Counted from the first letter of the stretch, positions 8,559 to 16,227 are shown. The stretch: DNA of 64,000 bases from Paenibacillus sp. E222 (GCF_013401555.1 NZ_CP058552.1:6882001-6946000), one strand, 5' to 3'. Notes: a model not told the origin generated them from the sequence alone. Translations and numbers: made by a program.

Positions 8559-9272
8559 TCACTTCAAAACCTTTATCTGTTCTGTAATATAGGATCCTTC
8601 TTGGAAAATCAAACAATTTAATTGCATCCCATATGCGCATCCGCCATCGATTCCTATCTTGTCATCACTAAACCAAATATCTGATGTGCCATGGATGTCT
8701 ATTGTTTTTGTATGCCCAAAAATAATTTTTTTGTTTAGATCAAAGCTAGCTCGAATAAATTCATCCTTAATATACATAAAGTCATGTTCAGGCTGGTTCT
8801 TCCAATCAATAAAATTGGGATTCAAACCGGCGTGAACATAAATGTGATCTTTGTCTTCGTGATAAAAAGGTAGTTTACTTATATAGTCAATATGATGATA
8901 ATAATGAGTTTTTATAAATTCTATCGCCTGGTCCAGGATCTCATCAGATATTTCTTCATTATTTATATCACAATAACTTTGGAGCGTTTGTTTCCCTCCG
9001 TGTTCTAGAAACTTTGATCTTACCGTTACGCTATCACTGTTTATCAAATCAACTAATCGTTGGTCATGATTACCTCGTAAGGCAATTGCGTTATGATTCA
9101 TTACTAGTTGGATTACTTTATCAACTACTTCTTTACTGTTAGGCCCTCTATCTACATAATCACCTAGCAAAATCAACTTATCCTTAGTAGAGTTGTATTC
9201 GGTAAGTTGCAATATCTGATCTAACTGATCGATACATCCATGAATATCGCTAATCATAATTGTACGCTTCAT
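8559..9272 (-). CDS. Metallophosphoesterase (serine/threonine phosphatase or Ap4A-hydrolase-like)
   Basis: A 237-aa protein with the complete calcineurin-like metallophosphoesterase signature: SDIHG (residues 8-12), GDYVDRG (about 37-43), GNHDQR (about 67-72), the later VHAGLNP and FGHTKT, and a terminal GIDGGCAYG. These residues bind two metal ions. The size and sequence resemble bacterial PrpE/ApaH-type enzymes that remove phosphate from proteins or cleave diadenosine tetraphosphate. It is a complete cassette gene followed by site 3. Confidence 0.88.
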   Translation of the reverse strand: MKRTIMISDIHGCIDQLDQILQLTEYNSTKDKLILLGDYVDRGPNSKEVVDKVIQLVMNHNAIALRGNHDQRLVDLINSDSVTVRSKFLEHGGKQTLQSYCDINNEEISDEILDQAIEFIKTHYYHHIDYISKLPFYHEDKDHIYVHAGLNPNFIDWKNQPEHDFMYIKDEFIRASFDLNKKIIFGHTKTIDIHGTSDIWFSDDKIGIDGGCAYGMQLNCLIFQEGSYITEQIKVLK

Positions 9273-9315
9273 AGAATCTCCTATTTTATCAATGTTTTTA
9301 GTTCTTGGGATTTTC

Positions 9316-9431
9316 AGTTAACGTTCCTGTATTCATGAACCCCAAAGGAGTTGTCTGCTGAAATGCTTCTCCGAATCCCTTCTCGAAGACCAAGGCTCCA
9401 TCGGAGCCGCTGCCTGAATATTATGTTATAA
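9316..9431 (-). repeat. attC-like site 4
   Basis: Outer boxes AGTTAAC (9316-9322) and GTTATAA (9425-9431); inner boxes TATTCATGAAC and CCTGAATA. It follows the phosphatase-like small gene. The adjacent GATGTCGG after GTTATAA recurs beside several sites (see sites 12 and 17). Confidence 0.85.
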
Positions 9432-9503
9432 GATGTCGGGGGCCCCCTTGAGCTACTTACAAAATGCTCTTTTTTCGTACTCAGTTGCTTTTGTTCTTAA
9501 CTA

Positions 9504-9833
9504 TTATTCTGGTACTTCAACGTATTCCGATAGTCTAGATTTCAATATCTCTATTAATTCTTCATCCATATATTCATAATCATCCGATATATTTAAGCAT
9601 ACCAAACGTTTGTTTATTAGTTTATTTGAGAATTTATCTTTAAGTCTTCTTACATGTTTTTTCTCCATTACAAAAATCATTTCTGCCCATCCAACGTGTC
9701 CTTCAGTGACTCTAATTCTAGCTCCCTCTTCTGTTCCAGCAGATCGCACTTGATATCCATTGTATCCATCAAAAATCTTCTCTGCTGTTAAGCTGCGCCA
9801 TTTGTTTCGACTACAAATAAATAGTAATTTAAT
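9504..9833 (-). CDS. Low-molecular-weight protein-tyrosine-phosphatase-like protein, probable ATT start
   Basis: The frame is open well upstream of the GTG at 9749. The extension supplies the missing catalytic loop: LLFICSRNKWRSLTAEKIF contains CX5RS, the phosphatase signature. The later AGTEEGARIRVTEGHVGWAE and IFVMEKKHVRRLKDKF fit the LMW-phosphatase-like family of about 109 aa. The only start matching a ribosome site is ATT at 9833, six bases after AGGTGA, with an in-frame TGA just before it. So either ATT is the start codon or a former ATG has mutated. It should dephosphorylate protein tyrosine or arginine if expressed. Confidence 0.72.
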   Translation of the reverse strand: MKLLFICSRNKWRSLTAEKIFDGYNGYQVRSAGTEEGARIRVTEGHVGWAEMIFVMEKKHVRRLKDKFSNKLINKRLVCLNISDDYEYMDEELIEILKSRLSEYVEVPE

Positions 9834-9906
9834 GCTTCGTCACCTATCTCATATCTATTTTTTTGTTTTATTATAGCACCTGAATTTAAGCAATTATCCC
9901 GATTTC

Positions 9907-10067
9907 TTATAACGTTTTGTATTGACGATGTCCTGGCCCCTTAGAGTCGCTGCTTATAGTTGTGAGGCTTGCCGAACACTTAATGCAGTGACGTCCCGAC
10001 GGGCTTAGGGGCTGAATCTGGTCATTCGCTTCTCAGAGTGACCCGGATCGTCAATATTTTGTTAGTC
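9907..10067 (-). repeat. attC-like site 5
   Basis: Outer boxes TTATAAC (9907-9913) and GTTAGTC (10061-10067). Inner boxes TATTGACGATG and ATCGTCAATA are perfectly complementary but changed from TTCACG to TTGACG in both arms, a compensatory change that supports selection for pairing. The stop codon of the nucleotidyltransferase gene lies inside the outer box. Confidence 0.85.
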
Positions 10068-10829
10068 GAAGGAAGTTCTGGAAGCAGCCATTGCATTTAA
10101 AGCGTTCTCCAAATAGCTATTTACTTCATCTGCAATTCCCAGAAACTCTTCAACAAGTACATTACTATCCAAGTAACAAGCATACAGATAATCAACTAAA
10201 GCAGAGTCAATCTCACAATAGTTTAATATGGCATTCTTCATCTTAATCATGTCATCTTGCCATACCCCTGTATCTTCTAAAACCAAAGAGTATAATGCAC
10301 GAATTAATCTCTTCGAATACCCTTTAATATACCTAGTTTTCATTGTGTTATCACTAGCATTAGAAAGTAAACGATGTATACGATTTACTTCCTCCTTGGT
10401 CTCTGTATTTAAGTCTAAAATGAACTCTGGAGAAATAATGATCGGTGGTACTTTTTCACCAATGTCATGACCATATAGGCAAACACAAATGATCTTAACC
10501 CAAAAACCCCACTCATTCGGTTTACTTAATACATCGTCAATCGAGCAAATTATCGTATCAATCTTAGTTACTACTGGATATTCTTTCAAAAGCCTGTCTT
10601 TAATATTTGACAATCTTTCGTAATCAATATCTTTGGGATTTACACATACAATAGTAAAGTCTGCATCTGACTTAAAAGGTTTAGCCGTTCCTTTTGGAAT
10701 CGAGCCACACATATAAATGCTATGAATCTTACCTTTAAATTCGGCAAGTATATGATCTATATACTTATCAACTAAATCCTTATATTCACTTTGTATTACA
10801 ATTCTATTTATAACTTTTTCTAATATCAT
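10062..10829 (-). CDS. Nucleotidyltransferase-fold protein (aminoglycoside adenylyltransferase-like)
   Basis: A 255-aa protein with the polymerase-beta-type nucleotidyltransferase core near the N-terminus: CGSIPKGTAKPFKSDADFTI (about 41-60), which has the G-S active-site turn and the DxD metal ligands, then a third acidic residue in VTKIDTIICSID. The C-terminal half is helical, as in aminoglycoside nucleotidyltransferases. It could transfer a nucleotide to an antibiotic, protein or RNA; the substrate is unknown. The last codons run into attC-like site 5, so the protein end (SRTSFD) is encoded by the recombination site. Confidence 0.75.
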   Translation of the reverse strand: MILEKVINRIVIQSEYKDLVDKYIDHILAEFKGKIHSIYMCGSIPKGTAKPFKSDADFTIVCVNPKDIDYERLSNIKDRLLKEYPVVTKIDTIICSIDDVLSKPNEWGFWVKIICVCLYGHDIGEKVPPIIISPEFILDLNTETKEEVNRIHRLLSNASDNTMKTRYIKGYSKRLIRALYSLVLEDTGVWQDDMIKMKNAILNYCEIDSALVDYLYACYLDSNVLVEEFLGIADEVNSYLENALNAMAASRTSFD

Positions 10830-10860
10830 ATAGACTCCTCCTAAACTAAGAAATTCTTTT

Positions 10861-10982
10861 GGCTAACGTTTCTGTATTCACGATGCCTGACGCATGTCAG
10901 GTGTGTCCGGCTTTCTCCGCTTCCCTGAAATGCTTCTGCTGGACCGAGGGCGTATGCCCGATGCGTGAATATATTGTTATCT
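10861..10982 (-). repeat. attC-like site 6
   Basis: Outer boxes GGCTAAC (10861-10867) and GTTATCT (10976-10982); inner boxes TATTCACGATG and GCGTGAATA. The variable part contains nested palindromes such as CTGACGCATGTCAG and GGGCGTATGCCC. It follows the SnoaL-like gene. Confidence 0.88.
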
Positions 10983-11021
10983 AATTTTCAGGGTAATCTA
11001 TGAATAACTTTCAATAATGTT

Positions 11022-11405
11022 TCAACTATGATCTTCAATCAGTATTAACTTCTTATCTTTCATTTGAAATATTGATTTCCCTTGAAGTTTTAATGTTTCT
11101 CCTGCTTTCATTCCATTAGGGAGATCACTGGACAATACTCCCTCATAATCAATGTCAACCTCTGCTTTATCTCCTGCAAAAGTAATGTTCTTTATTACTT
11201 GACGCCTTTGAGAAAATACCTGAATTGACTGCTCTGCTAATGTGCGAAATTCCTGAATCCCCTTTGTTTCCGAATTCACTTCACCTTTAGAAAAGTTTCG
11301 AAAATGAATATTTTCATTTAAAACTCCTATCATTCCATCAATGTTAAACGTGTTATATGCGCTCAGGTATTTTTCAATAAGATCTTTTAAATTTGAGTTC
11401 TCCAA
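11022..11405 (-). CDS. SnoaL/NTF2-like protein
   Basis: A 127-aa protein of the NTF2-like fold. The N-terminal helix pair (LKDLIEKYLSAYNTFNIDGM) is followed by a short acidic strand and curved beta-sheet segments (IHFRNFSKGEVNSETKGIQEF, then VIKNITFAGDKAEVDIDYEG). SnoaL-like proteins of this size act as small-molecule isomerases, hydrolases or binding proteins; no catalytic residues can be assigned here. It is a complete cassette gene followed by site 6. Confidence 0.75.
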   Translation of the reverse strand: MENSNLKDLIEKYLSAYNTFNIDGMIGVLNENIHFRNFSKGEVNSETKGIQEFRTLAEQSIQVFSQRRQVIKNITFAGDKAEVDIDYEGVLSSDLPNGMKAGETLKLQGKSIFQMKDKKLILIEDHS

Positions 11406-11453
11406 GTCGAATCACACTCCTAGATTTTGATATTATATATTTGTCCTGATTTC

Positions 11454-11558
11454 AGATAACGTTTCTGTATTCACGAATCCGAGAGGCTCAAAGGAACGTA
11501 GCGACTGGGTCCGTCAGGACCTAGCCTCTCAGTGGTTGTCGCCTGAGTCCGCTTCCGT
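11454..11558 (-). repeat. attC-like half-site 7 (truncated)
   Basis: The arm AGATAAC, then TATTCACGAATCC, and a variable hairpin (GAGAGGCT/AGCCTCTC) are present. The gene-proximal arm with GTGAAT and GTTA is missing. The TTGTCGCCTGA element near the break also occurs in site 15. The acetyltransferase frame reads through this remnant to a stop at 11529. Confidence 0.75.
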
Positions 11559-12084
11559 TCTACTGAATTTCGCTAAAACCTCATCAATGTTATCCCATTC
11601 ATAAATTAATTCATTTAGAACTTTTCCTCCGATTATTATTTGAATTGATTTACATAATTTAGCTCCATAATGTTCATAGAAATATCGTGTCTTATTATCT
11701 TCTAGAACTTCAACAAATATCTTTTGATAGCCTAAAAATTTAAATTGTAGAAACAGTTGTTTAAGTAATTCTTTCCCTAAACCTCTTCCATGATATTCCT
11801 TAAGTATGTATATAGATGTTAAATCACTAGAATTGGCTACTATATTTGTTTCTCTCTTCCAAGAATCTGCAAATCCAATAATTTCTCCTTCTGGGTTTTC
11901 TGCTATAACTACAAAATTATCTTCTCTTTCAATATTTTTAATCCATAATTCAGTTCTTTTTTTTATATGATAGATTATATAAGAATTCATCTGGAATAAT
12001 ACCTTTGTAAGTTGTTCTCCAACTATCCACATAAACTTTTGCAATGCCTTCTGCATCATTAATCGTTGCTTTTCTTATTTGCAT
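11529..12084 (-). pseudogene. GNAT acetyltransferase, frameshifted in an A8 tract and ending in an attC remnant
   Basis: ATG 12084, behind GAGGTGG, begins a good GNAT start (IRKATINDAEGIAKVYVDSW). The frame then ends at an eight-A run (11957-11964). Removing one A joins it to RTELWIKNIEREDNF and the acetyl-CoA-binding core (SIYILKEYHGRGLGKELLKQ, with the Q/RxxGxG loop) and FYEHYGAKL. The last residues, TEADSGDNH, are encoded by the truncated attC-like site. It is a pseudogene unless the A8 tract is a sequencing error or is corrected by slippage. Without the shift, a 176-aa product from 12059 has an aberrant N-terminus. Confidence 0.75.
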
Positions 12085-12136
12085 AATAACCACCTCATAA
12101 GATTAGTTAAAACGAATATTTCAAGCACTTAGCCAT

Positions 12137-12167
12137 AACTGTATATAATGCGTAGCATTATACAGTT
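12137..12167. repeat. Perfect hairpin upstream of the GNAT gene
   Basis: AACTGTATATAATGC is followed by a short loop and GCATTATACAGTT. It lies in the cassette leader between site 8 and the acetyltransferase start and has no T run, so an operator or mRNA stem is more likely than a terminator. Confidence 0.45.
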
Positions 12168-12197
12168 CCTATCTTGTAATTTATTTACGATGATTTC

Positions 12198-12343
12198 TCA
12201 TAACTTTCTTGTATTCACGAAACGCCCCGGCCTTAGATAGCTCTTATCTTAGGCTGGGGCGTTTGTTGACTGAGATTTCTTCCATGATTATACATCTTTC
12301 AATCAAGGGACGATAGCCCTACAGCTTGAATACTGTGTTAAAC
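12198..12343 (-). repeat. attC-like site 8
   Basis: Outer boxes TCATAAC (12198-12204) and GTTAAAC (12337-12343), the latter a perfect GTTRRRY core; inner boxes TATTCACGAA and GCTTGAATA. The apical part is a long near-perfect hairpin (AACGCCCC...GGGGCGTTT). No intact minus-strand gene precedes it; its original gene may be the truncated RES gene, now separated by an inserted block. Confidence 0.82.
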
Positions 12344-12730
12344 GCAGTTTCTGGCTTCATCGAATTATCAAATATTTGCTTTCAGTTTGTTTTATATGAT
12401 GCAGCATATGGTTTATATTCTATAAAATTGTCTATTAGTTTGAAATAGATTCTCCCAATTATCCATCGAAATACTCCAATCATCAGGAATCCCATTGAAA
12501 TAGATATCATTCATCCCGTGATGCATTTATGACCCGATATGGCTTTCTTTATCCATAACCATTCGCAACACGCTTTCCTCGAGACACAAAAAAAGACAAG
12601 GCTATCTAAACGGTATCGATCATAAAAAAGTACTGGATAAGGAGAGAAGCATATTAGGAATAAGTAAATGGCATACAGGAAAACATAAATCCGGGAACTT
12701 CATTAACTAACGGATCTAGGAGGTCGTCAA
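12344..12730. other. Gene-poor stretch between attC-like site 8 and the CAP-domain gene
   Basis: On the minus strand a 36-residue frame (about 12412-12525, containing NGIPDDWSISMDNWENLF) looks like a genuine protein end but has no recognisable start or family; it may be the tail of a lost cassette gene. On the plus strand, near 12660-12708, a fragment reads KWHTGKHKSGNFIN. The last bases hold the ribosome site (CTAGGAGGTC) of the CAP gene. Confidence 0.4.
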
Positions 12731-13435
12731 ATGGCAAAGTTTTTCGTTTTAATAATATTATTATTGGTGGCAGGCTGTTCGTCCCATAACAATATGATGC
12801 AAAAACAAGTGACTCCTGAGCAAAAACAAATTTCAATTCATGATCATGCTGCACCAAACTCTGTCCTCACACAGGCATCATCAACAGCTACATCGTGGCA
12901 AGAGAGATCTATTACAACAAAAGAAGCCCAAAATGGAATTCCATTAGATTTGTTGGATCTGGTTCGAACACCGGATGGAAATCCAGTAAACCAGGCACCT
13001 GCAGGAAATCCTGAAAATAAGGAGCCAACAGGACAAGTACAGGAAGGTAAAAAAAATACTACGGATAAAACCGATTTTGAGCAGCAGGTTATGGATCTAG
13101 TCAATCAAGAAAGGGCCAAAACAGGATTAAGTTCCTTGAGTAGGAATGAAGAATTGTCAAATGTGGCTATGGTCAAGGCACAGGACATGTACAACAACAG
13201 TTACTTTGATCATAATTCGCCAACACATGGATCCCCCTTCGATATGATGAAGGAATTCGGGATCACATATAATACCGCTGGAGAAAACATCGCAAAAGGG
13301 CAAACCTCCCCTACCCAGGTTATGAAGGAGTGGATGAATAGCCCTGGCCACAAAGCAAATATACTGAATAATAGTTATACTCATATCGGTATTGCTTATT
13401 ATAACAACACATGGGTCCAGGAATTTACTGGGTAG
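12731..13435 (+). CDS. CAP-domain (SCP/PR1-like) secreted lipoprotein
   Basis: A 234-aa protein with a lipoprotein signal (lipobox VAGC at about 13-16), a Pro/Asn/Gln-rich linker (NPVNQAPAGNPENKEPTG, about 82-99) and a C-terminal CAP domain of the YkwD type: VMDLVNQERAKTGLSSLSRN, the conserved His in FDHNSPTHGSP, then GENIAKGQ and MNSPGHKANILNNSYTHIG. It lies against the direction of the cassette genes, has its own ribosome site and a strong terminator, and is flanked by IS remnants, so it probably arrived separately from the cassettes. The protein ends soon after VQEFTG, as CAP domains do. Confidence 0.88.
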   Translation: MAKFFVLIILLLVAGCSSHNNMMQKQVTPEQKQISIHDHAAPNSVLTQASSTATSWQERSITTKEAQNGIPLDLLDLVRTPDGNPVNQAPAGNPENKEPTGQVQEGKKNTTDKTDFEQQVMDLVNQERAKTGLSSLSRNEELSNVAMVKAQDMYNNSYFDHNSPTHGSPFDMMKEFGITYNTAGENIAKGQTSPTQVMKEWMNSPGHKANILNNSYTHIGIAYYNNTWVQEFTG

Positions 13436-13458
13436 CGCCTTTCATCTCCCAACAATAA

Positions 13459-13499
13459 AGTATCAAAAGCCCGCAATTTATGTCGGGTTTTTGATACTT
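13459..13499 (+). terminator. Terminator of the CAP-domain gene
   Basis: AGTATCAAAAGCCCG and CGGGTTTTTGATACT form a long stem about 25 bases after the stop codon. The stem is A/T-edged on both sides, so it could act in both directions. Confidence 0.8.
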
Positions 13500-13612
13500 A
13501 CAGATCCTGCATACGCCACCAGTTGTTTTGTTTCCTCGAACCGGATTAAATCGTAAATATTATCCATATTCATCTTATTTGCATTAATTTCACCTACCGT
13601 TTTTACGTGATA
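13500..13612 (-). pseudogene. Possible IS110-type transposase remnant
   Basis: The minus frame reads NIYDLIRFEETKQLVAYAG, similar to the C-terminal helix-hairpin-helix part of IS110-family transposases, where GDI-RF---KQLVAYAG is typical. Only about 110 bases remain between the CAP terminator and the IS30 remnant, so it cannot be active. Identification rests on this short stretch alone. Confidence 0.45.
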
Positions 13613-14199
13613 GATTGTCAAACCAAGTGCGACAGTTCCTCTGTGAAAGATTCGTGAGCTGTTTTCCAGCCCAGACATTTCCGAGGGCGATGGTTGATTA
13701 AATGAAGCGAACGATCCAATGCTGCATCTAATATTTGAGTAAAGTCTGTGCCCTTGGGAAAAAACTCACAAAGTAAGCCGTTTGCATCCTAATTTGAACC
13801 TCGTTGCCAGGAAGAGAAGGTCGGCAAAATAGATCTGTACGTCGTGCGTTTCCTCCAAGTTCGTGTAGCAGGCACATTCCTTCTCACGGTCTGTTGTAGC
13901 AGTTTGAAAAGCTACAGCAAGATACTGAGCAGCGGCTACACCAAAGGCAATCTCCATCGATAGAGCCGTACGAATAGGCATTTGAATCACGGTGTACAGG
14001 CGTGTTTTCCGTTCAATGAAGGTTGCTAAATTGTCGATGTAGGATTTCTAGCTTGCTGCGTTCGATTATGCTAAGATGTGAATAACTCATGAACTGATTC
14101 TCCTTGTGTGAATTCTGGTGTGGTAATTTTCATTCTACACGAATCAGGCTATGGGCCATTTTTTTATTTCCAGTAGGTGTCGCAAATCATATTACAATC
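13613..14199 (-). mobile_element. IS30-family insertion sequence, internally deleted and inactive
   Basis: The ends are inverted repeats: GATTGTCAAACCAAGTGCGAC at 13613 and, at the other end, GTCGCAAATCATATTACAATC (complementary at GATTGT and TGCGACA). Minus-strand frames recover the C-terminal half of an IS30 transposase: LATFIERKTRLYTVIQMP, RTALSMEIAFGV, TNLEETHDVQIYFAD, SSWQRGSN, then FFPKGTDFTQILDAALDRS and NHRPRKCLGWKTAHESF. These are broken by a stop and frame changes, and the N-terminal half is missing. At about 590 bases it is half the normal IS length. No target duplication was recognised. Confidence 0.8.
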
Positions 14200-14247
14200 C
14201 GTCATGTTTATAAACACGAGAGGCTTAATGAGCGTCTGCTTTTCTGC

Positions 14248-14643
14248 TTAACACTCTACTACCTTTAATGTTTCTAATGCAGTACATTCAGCTATTGTGA
14301 CACTTGCATTTAGCCATGGTTGGACTTCTGCAATGACAGTTTCCTTAGCTTCTGCTACATAGAGATAAGAAATACCTTTTGGATTTACCCTACCATAAGA
14401 AGCTTTTCCGTCAGGCGGAGCTCCTAAATCCTTATCCTCATTAAACGGACTCAATCCATTAACCCTTGCTCTATAAAATTTTTGACCATTCATCACTTCA
14501 TATGTTTTTGTTACAAGACTGGAAAGATAATCTTTGATAAAATCATGATCCTGATCGATCAAAAACCTATTATTTTTGAATAGTTCCGTAAATTGAGAAT
14601 ACTTGTTCAGAGCATCATCATTATTGGATATATATATTTCCAT
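14248..14643 (-). CDS. RES-domain protein, truncated
   Basis: A 131-aa frame with the front part of a RES domain: FYRARVNGL (about 57-65), GAPPDGKASYGRVNPKGISY, then LYVAEAKETVIAEVQPWL. RES toxins degrade NAD+ (family knowledge). The frame stops shortly after the LKVVEC stretch, about 40 bases before the IS30 end, whereas full proteins continue by about 100 residues, so the catalytic fold is incomplete. It is probably a cassette gene broken by the block inserted at 12.35-14.2 kb. It has a good ribosome site (AAAAGGAGAAATG). Confidence 0.75.
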   Translation of the reverse strand: MEIYISNNDDALNKYSQFTELFKNNRFLIDQDHDFIKDYLSSLVTKTYEVMNGQKFYRARVNGLSPFNEDKDLGAPPDGKASYGRVNPKGISYLYVAEAKETVIAEVQPWLNASVTIAECTALETLKVVEC

Positions 14644-14686
14644 CTCTCATTTCTCCTTTTATTATGCTTGTAGTTCTGAGTATTTC

Positions 14687-14782
14687 CGATAACGTTCCTG
14701 TATTCACGACCCGACGCACGTCGAGTGTTCGGCGGATGCCGAATCCAGGGCGTATGCCCGCAGCGTGAATATTATGTTATAC
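14687..14782 (-). repeat. attC-like site 9
   Basis: Outer boxes CGATAAC (14687-14693) and GTTATAC (14776-14782); inner boxes TATTCACGACC and GCGTGAATA. The compact variable part with GGCGTATGCC is nearly identical to sites 10, 12, 13 and 16. Read in array order it belongs to the cassette with the two plus-strand genes to its right. Confidence 0.9.
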
Positions 14783-14821
14783 GAAGATTCAGACGCCTTT
14801 GACTACACTTTAACTTCTTTA

Positions 14822-14850
14822 TTGCCCTTCTCCTCTATTCTACGTACAAT
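14822..14850 (+). promoter_or_regulatory. Sigma-A promoter inside a reversed cassette
   Basis: TTGCCC (14822-14827) and TACAAT (14845-14850) with a 17-base spacer, 30 bases before the start of the 86-aa gene and just inside the cassette boundary. The two plus-strand cassette genes therefore need not be read from the array's upstream promoter. Confidence 0.75.
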
Positions 14851-14880
14851 TAAAAGCAAAGAATCAAAGGAGGAAAGGAT

Positions 14881-15141
14881 ATGAAATGGTCTGAGGCTAG
14901 AGTTCAGTTTCCTAATCGTTGGGTTCTTGTTGAAGCAATTTCAGCCTACTCAGCTAATAACATGCGTAATATTGAAGAATTCTCTGTCATTAATGATTAT
15001 GAAGATACTAAGCTTGCTTGGGATGCTTACAAAAAACATCATTCTTCTGAACCTTCACGTGAGTACTATATCTTTCATACTGCCAATGAGAACATCGAAG
15101 TTCAAGAACAAGAATTCATTGGAATTAGAGGTCTTCGATGA
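14881..15141 (+). CDS. Conserved small protein paired with an aspartic-protease-like gene
   Basis: An 86-aa soluble protein (starts MKWSEARVQFPNRWVLVEAI, later REYYIFHTANENIEVQEQEF). I recognise it as the usual upstream partner of retropepsin-like genes in Firmicutes, but it has no assigned function. It has a perfect AAAGGAGG ribosome site, and its stop codon overlaps the ATG of the next gene (ATGA), so the two are translationally coupled. It runs opposite to the cassette orientation set by the flanking sites. Confidence 0.7.
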   Translation: MKWSEARVQFPNRWVLVEAISAYSANNMRNIEEFSVINDYEDTKLAWDAYKKHHSSEPSREYYIFHTANENIEVQEQEFIGIRGLR

Positions 15142-15524
15142 GAATAAGATTAGTTAATGGCCTTCCTATTATTGAAGTTTTATTCACTTATCAAAATCAA
15201 TCTGTCTTGCTTCCCAATGTATTATTGGATACAGGATGTGCAACTACCATCTTTGATATTGATTTAATCGAGCCTACTGGCCTAACCATTGATCCTATAC
15301 AAGGTCGTGCCGTTCGAATGTATGGAATTGGAGGTCAAAGTGAACTTTCATTTCAACAGCCCGTTCACTCGTTGACCTTAAACCACCATACATTAAATGA
15401 TTTCGTCATTCAGCTTGGACAAACAAAAGAACCTTATGGTTTCGATGAAATCTTAGGTGTGGATTTTTTATCGACATTGCAATTGAATATCGATTTTAAA
15501 GATATGGTAGTTAGAAAACCCTAA
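15138..15524 (+). CDS. Retropepsin-like aspartic protease fold protein
   Basis: A 128-aa protein with the active-site motif LLDTGCATTIFD (about 29-40; hDTG), a flap-like region with YGIGGQSELSF and the second family motif ILGVDFLSTL (about 108-117). Such single-domain proteins must dimerise to form a protease (family knowledge). It is the second gene of the reversed two-gene cassette. Its target is unknown; the tight pairing with the 86-aa protein suggests that partner is substrate, inhibitor or adaptor (inference). Confidence 0.8.
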   Translation: MRIRLVNGLPIIEVLFTYQNQSVLLPNVLLDTGCATTIFDIDLIEPTGLTIDPIQGRAVRMYGIGGQSELSFQQPVHSLTLNHHTLNDFVIQLGQTKEPYGFDEILGVDFLSTLQLNIDFKDMVVRKP

Positions 15525-15549
15525 CTGCTTTTTTCTTTTCTGAATTTTC

Positions 15550-15645
15550 GTATAACATTCCTGTATTCACGACCCGACGCATGTCGGGTGTCCGGCTTAT
15601 GCCGGACCAAGGGCGTATACCCGCAGCGTGAATAATATGTTAGAT
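15550..15645 (-). repeat. attC-like site 10
   Basis: Outer boxes GTATAAC (15550-15556) and GTTAGAT (15639-15645; GTTRRRY core); inner boxes TATTCACGACC and GCGTGAATA. It is almost the same sequence as site 9 and follows the LigT-like gene. Confidence 0.9.
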
Positions 15646-15681
15646 GATGTCATTGTCTTCACCGATTAACTTACAAAGATC

Positions 15682-16227
15682 TTATATAAGTGCCTTACTA
15701 ATTACAGTTTCAATCACTCTTTTATTATTCTGGTATATAATTTTGATCAATGATATTTCTTGTACTTCAGTTTGCATACTCTCTAATCTTTTTGTAGTGA
15801 AATGTAATGCTTCTAAAAGTTTTTGATCATCTAAGTGGTTGGCAATCGTACAATGGGGTATCCATCTTTCAGGGTGATACATCAGATTGGAAAAAGCATT
15901 ATATTTCTTGAAGTGGTTATGATAATTAGAGTGAAAGTTTATAAGTTCCTCGGTCGGATTTGGGGATAAGAATAAGGCTCCGCTGTTCATAAAGGTTCCT
16001 AATGTGTTGTAGCTAAGACGAATTTTTGGAGCCGAATTATAGTAACCATCAAACAATTCGCTATACTCCGATTCCTTTAGATCTGAATAATCTGCTAGTG
16101 TTAGATGAGGCTTTCTATTCTCAATCTCATAAGCATAGTTAGATATACCGCTATCGCTTAATTCCTTCCAAAGCGTTTTTATGATTCGTTCTGTTTCTAA
16201 ATCAAAATGAAGGACTACTCCATACAA
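15682..16227 (-). CDS. 2'-5' RNA ligase/LigT-like 2H phosphoesterase
   Basis: A 181-aa protein with the two HxT motifs of the 2H phosphoesterase superfamily, HLTLAD (about 41-46) and HCTIAN (about 123-128), spaced as in LigT-like proteins. Such enzymes open cyclic 2',3'-phosphates or 2'-5' linkages in RNA or small nucleotides, so RNA repair or breakdown of a cyclic-nucleotide signal are possible roles. It is a complete cassette gene followed by site 10. Confidence 0.82.
   Translation of the reverse strand: MYGVVLHFDLETERIIKTLWKELSDSGISNYAYEIENRKPHLTLADYSDLKESEYSELFDGYYNSAPKIRLSYNTLGTFMNSGALFLSPNPTEELINFHSNYHNHFKKYNAFSNLMYHPERWIPHCTIANHLDDQKLLEALHFTTKRLESMQTEVQEISLIKIIYQNNKRVIETVISKALI

Noticed and set aside
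13459-13499. Terminator as a sixth type of array site
   Set aside because: It lacks the TAAC/GTTA and TTCACG/CGTGAA boxes; it is an ordinary rho-independent terminator.
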